Below, piece after piece: positions 55,001-57,124 of a stretch of DNA of 57,124 bases. Under the pieces are notes generated by a model. It was not told the origin of the DNA and made no database searches. It was given only the letters and a program-made list of their open reading frames with translations. The DNA lies in the NCBI GenBank assembly GCA_945865905.1, contig CAMBFC010000002.1:183505-240628 (forward strand). Direction: 5' to 3'. Position numbers and translations under genes: made by a program. Numbering within the stretch: position 1 is the first letter of the stretch; every line of letters starts with the position of its first letter. The DNA comes from Rickettsia typhi (lineage in GTDB: Bacteria > Pseudomonadota > Alphaproteobacteria > Rickettsiales > UBA1997).

Positions 55001-55163
55001 CCGCCCCCGTATATACTGTTGCAACATAAATAGTAGGAATTTTTACTTCAGGAAAAAGATTTACATCCATCTGTTTAAAGCAGATCAAACCAACAATAAT
55101 CAAAATGATCATAACGCTGGTGGTAAAGGCGGGACGCTTGATTGCAAGATTAACTATACTCAT
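52059..55163 (-). CDS. RND-family efflux pump inner-membrane permease (AcrB/MexB-like)
   Basis: The 1034-aa protein has the duplicated RND layout: TM1 (residues about 12-30) after SIVNLAIKRPAF, a large periplasmic loop (PTEIEALVSKPLEEEISSVSGIKTI), helices 2-6 with the proton-relay Asp pair in GLLVDDAIVVTENIYRKIEHG, a second loop, and helices 8-12 with GVSGKNSILLVDFAHQMIDEGKTRKEAL. This is the HAE1 drug-efflux type. It starts 1 bp after the TolC-like gene stop. The periplasmic adaptor gene that normally accompanies the pump is missing here. Confidence 0.93.
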   Translation of the reverse strand: MSIVNLAIKRPAFTTSVMIILIIVGLICFKQMDVNLFPEVKIPTIYVATVYTGAAPTEIEALVSKPLEEEISSVSGIKTITSKSLKDTSQVIITFNDNVDIKYAEQQVRDRVNQAKPRLPLDVKESIIRRLDPADQPILTISVNADLSPYELYDLADQYIKPRIEQVGSVGLVEILGGRKREIAVLLDQNLLKKRSISLSQVRQKLAESGENVPIGKVSDTTNELVYSSDSEFNDLKKVENVIVSFYSNEVPTKISDIGQVVDGLEDEYSRTFVNGKKSLFISVYRQSDSNIIKVVDGVNEQIERMKTDFAAMKGKPEIVAVTDSSKYIRNNVSDVYETIFISIVLTILVIFFFLANSRATIIVSIALPIAFISAFIAMYVAGFSINIISLLALSLAIGLLVDDAIVVTENIYRKIEHGINPIKAAYEATTEIMMAVVAITLVVVAVFLPVGFMNGIVGQYMKEFGLTMAFSMMVSFVVAITIIPVLCAYFADIKKITHREGGWIITRAVKKFDSFQNYLEAKYKKILHYAIDKPKNILLATLAIFILCMSTIAFIPKTFIAENDNGEISVSLELPASSSLDYAAQTAQKVDEIIRANKEVVVSAVTVGNGFKQSNRGSIYVKLTHDRNITTVDFREKLRAQLKEFAYANPVVKDYDPSGGASRTQPFNLYLISNNAAALEKYAQELIVKLKQDPRLKDVDSSNKSTRNEFGVRVKEQAAKIYGVNNQAIGEELRGYVEGYVPTKFRQNGLEYDLRVRLQEDQRDLRKNFNNVFVPNFNQKLIRLADIAEGRESQEAATINRQDRGRYIQITASLAPKAGLGDIIDDVAKIFNDETTKLPNDIRYKFSGDSENMKNMVESFKTAMLIALIFIYLILASLYESFITPFTILLALPLALCGAFLAVFLAGESLNIFTFLGIFLLLGVSGKNSILLVDFAHQMIDEGKTRKEALILAGVVRLRPILMTSFALIAGTIPVAIGISEAAKPRTSMGVAIIGGLISSTILTLIVVPAVFSYVDRFRLWLKEKFAPFVNKE

Positions 55164-55164
55164 T

Positions 55165-56598
55165 TTATTTTACCAAATTTTCATAAAGTTTTTTTTGCGC
55201 CATTAATGCTAAAAAATTATTAGCACTAGCAATAACATTTATTTGCGCTTGGCAATATTCTTGCTCGAATAATAAAACCTGATAAGTGCTTGTTCTGCCT
55301 CGCTTTAAGAGACTTCTTTCATTTTCTAATTTTTGTTTTTGCGCCGATTCAATCGTCTTCGCTAAAACGGTTTTTTCTTGATAGAATGCAAGATTTAATA
55401 ATAAATTTTCCCAATCACTATCCGCATTAAATGCCTTTTGACGATATTCACTGCGAGCCGCGTCAGCATTCATTCTAGCGCCCTTTTGAATATCCATTAT
55501 TGCGCCAAAATAAAATGGCACAGAAAATTTTAAACCGACCAAACCTTCTTTGCTGCGCGCGTTCATACTAGCGTTAAAAGCATCGGCAGCGCCAGCCTGC
55601 ACACCCTTAAAAGCGTAAGATCCGTAAAGATTTAGGCTTGGCTTGTTGCTTTCTTCATCAACCTTTGCCGTCGCAATTGCGGCTTTCATGTTGGCATGGG
55701 CAGCTTTAACATCTGGTCTAGAACTTTCTTTAAGGCGCGGCAGCGTGGTATTTTTTATTTTGGCCAAATCAATATCATTTAAATCATCAGCTACATCATC
55801 AGAATTAACATAACGAAAACGGTTGAAGTTGCGCGCTGCTTGCCTTAAATCATTTTGCGCTTGGCGTAATTCTAATTTTTTTGTTTCAACTAAAGCCCGC
55901 GCTTGCAACACATCAGAGGTTTCACCAAGGTTCATTGATTCTTTTTTCTTGACATAATCAAGAATTTTTTGCGCCTGCGAGGCCGCTAAATGTTGAATCT
56001 CAACGATTTTTTTCATTGCGGATAAATTCCAATAACACTGCTCTGCCGCAATAATTGTGTTTAACAAAGCTGATTGTGCATTATATTTTAACGCTTCATT
56101 TTGCTGCTCGATTGAATCACGCGTAGCTCTAGTGAGCGATCCAAAACGATTTTGCAATAATGGCACAGTAACCGCAATAACTGGCCGCGTTTGATAGTTG
56201 TTAGTAGCTAATTGATTGGTTGTAGCCAATCCATTATAAGCAATTTTATTAAAAGCATAAGTGAAGGTGGTATTAACCCCAAAAGCCGCGTTTTGAGTGA
56301 TTCCGGCCGAATAATTTTGTGTTGCAACACGATTATAACGAAAGAACGGCAATGCGGTTATTTGCTCATTATAACCGGTTTCTGCTGAAGCAAAAAAGTT
56401 TGGAGCAGTGACCAGTTTAGCCTTTTTCTTCAAGAGTTCGTAGGCTTGATCGCGTTGATCGGCGGCACTATATTCACCATTTTCACCCTTAACTTGGCCA
56501 ATATATTGATCGATTGAAAGTGCGTAAGAGCCATGCACAACAAGGATTGTTATCGCTACAAGAATTAGTAAAAATTGTGTTTTGTTGCCGCTTAACAT
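55165..56598 (-). CDS. TolC-family outer-membrane efflux protein
   Basis: The 477-aa protein has a signal peptide (residues 1 to about 28, hydrophobic FLLILVAITILVV, cleavage near SYA) and the repeated coiled-coil helices of TolC, for example ATRDSIEQQNEALKYNAQSALL and ARALVETKKLELRQAQNDLRQAARN. It forms the trimeric exit duct for the RND permease encoded 1 bp downstream. The gene order TolC-RND without adaptor suggests the adaptor is encoded elsewhere. Confidence 0.9.
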   Translation of the reverse strand: MLSGNKTQFLLILVAITILVVHGSYALSIDQYIGQVKGENGEYSAADQRDQAYELLKKKAKLVTAPNFFASAETGYNEQITALPFFRYNRVATQNYSAGITQNAAFGVNTTFTYAFNKIAYNGLATTNQLATNNYQTRPVIAVTVPLLQNRFGSLTRATRDSIEQQNEALKYNAQSALLNTIIAAEQCYWNLSAMKKIVEIQHLAASQAQKILDYVKKKESMNLGETSDVLQARALVETKKLELRQAQNDLRQAARNFNRFRYVNSDDVADDLNDIDLAKIKNTTLPRLKESSRPDVKAAHANMKAAIATAKVDEESNKPSLNLYGSYAFKGVQAGAADAFNASMNARSKEGLVGLKFSVPFYFGAIMDIQKGARMNADAARSEYRQKAFNADSDWENLLLNLAFYQEKTVLAKTIESAQKQKLENERSLLKRGRTSTYQVLLFEQEYCQAQINVIASANNFLALMAQKKLYENLVK

Positions 56599-56653
56599 GA
56601 GGAATAGTTTTTCAAAAATCGCACCATCTTATTTAATATAAATACAGTGAAAC

Positions 56654-56681
56654 TTGCAATTAAAAAAGGAATAAGTATTAT
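56654..56681 (+). promoter_or_regulatory. Candidate sigma70-type promoter of tRNA-Ser
   Basis: TTGCAA (56654-56659), a 16-bp spacer and TATTAT (56676-56681) lie 15 bp before the tRNA. The same region is the start of the TolC gene on the other strand, so the two units are divergent. Confidence 0.5.
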
Positions 56682-56696
56682 CATTGGCCTTCATAT

Positions 56697-56786
56697 GGAA
56701 GAGTGGCCGAGTGGTTTAAGGCAGCAGTCTTGAAAACTGCCGTGCGTGAAAGCGTACCGTGAGTTCGAATCTCACCTCTTCCGCCA
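56697..56786 (+). tRNA. tRNA-Ser(TGA)
   Basis: A class II cloverleaf of 90 nt: acceptor GGAAGAG/CTCTTCC, anticodon stem GCAGT/ACTGC with loop CTTGAAA (anticodon TGA at 56731-56733), a long variable arm (CGTGCGTGAAAGCGTACCG) and T arm GTGAGTTCGAATCTCAC, with an encoded GCCA end. It reads UCA and related serine codons. Confidence 0.95.
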
Positions 56787-57124
56787 AAATCCTATTGCAA
56801 ACCAAGTCTCCCGTAGGTTTCTGCAATTTTTACTACCCCCTTCAAAGCCCTGTGTTTGCCGCATCTCCCAGCTTTTTGATTTTCATTTCATCCGCACTTT
56901 CTGCTCTCCGAAAATTCCAAATTTTGCTGATTTTTTAACATTTCTCTCTCCGTTTCTCCGTTTCAACTGCACTTTAGGCCACCTCTAATAATTAAAAAAC
57001 CAAACCATAAAATAAAAACTCCAAACCTCAAAGCTATTTCTCATAAAATTTTTAAACCAACAACATCCACAAACCACCAGCGCACAAAAAATAATCACAC
57101 AAATTTATACAATTATTTCTTGTA
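56787..57124. other. Gene-free end of window after tRNA-Ser
   Basis: No gene is supported in these 338 bp. The first 190 bases are pyrimidine-rich on the plus strand with a short tandem TCTCCGTTTCTCCGTTTC (56947-56964). From 56978 the sequence is A+C-rich and shares ordered words with 36866-36940. A tRNA-Ser 3' end is a common integration site, but the window stops too early to tell. Confidence 0.5.

Overview
The window looks like chromosome of an A+T-rich alphaproteobacterium, probably Rickettsiales- or Holosporales-like. The clues are the alphaproteobacterial TrcR/DUF1013 gene at 44.8 kb, the codon bias, the short operons and the family-level look of dcd, sdhB, ffh and prmC. It is not a minimal obligate parasite: it carries tryptophan genes (trpG, trpD), both ends of the MEP isoprenoid pathway (dxs, dxr, with rseP), vitamin B6 synthesis (pdxJ), FadE and a large surface-glycan locus. 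The species is not identified from sequence alone.

Layout. (1) About 0-16 kb is a surface polysaccharide locus. A minus-strand run, rfbB-pseB-pseC-pseH-like-pseI-(SpsF/aldo-keto reductase fusion)-SDR-Gfo/Idh-GT-B-like-DegT, makes a nonulosonic acid of the pseudaminic type plus something not yet assigned. Divergent rfbA and a FdtB/QdtB-type aminotransferase, a convergent FdtA/QdtA-type ketoisomerase and two glycosyltransferases point to a dTDP-3-amino-3,6-dideoxyhexose. An MscS channel closes the locus. (2) 16-22 kb holds rpsF-rpsR-rplI, a small secreted protein, tRNA-Pro, a CorA-type transporter, a striking hairpin array and a Kef-type antiporter. (3) 21.6-25.6 kb is dcd-(degenerate intradiol dioxygenase-like)-rbfA-dxr-rseP. 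(4) 25.6-31.2 kb runs on the minus strand: erpA-glyQ-fadE-trpG, an inverted-repeat spacer, then trpD. (5) 31.3-33.3 kb is ndk, ffh and tRNA-Val. (6) 33.3-37.8 kb is the accessory spot: an orphan Ala-rich protein of about 660 aa, then a rhuM gene that has entered the 3' part of prmC. The displaced prmC tail remains on the far side and the gene has a substitute tail. (7) 37.8-57 kb is mainly housekeeping (ferredoxin, xthA, metG, prfA, birA, trcR, bcp, rplY, rnhA, sdhB, dxs, an MFS transporter, pdxJ), then an RND pump with a TolC partner and tRNA-Ser.

The most unusual items are the rhuM/prmC 'gene-tail swap' cassette with its 94-bp perfect direct repeat; an unassigned sugar module around a SpsF-aldo/keto reductase fusion; an exported intradiol-dioxygenase-like protein that lacks two of four iron ligands; and two intergenic inverted-repeat structures (19.5 kb and 26.7 kb). 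All functions are read from sequence motifs and remembered family features; no database search was run.
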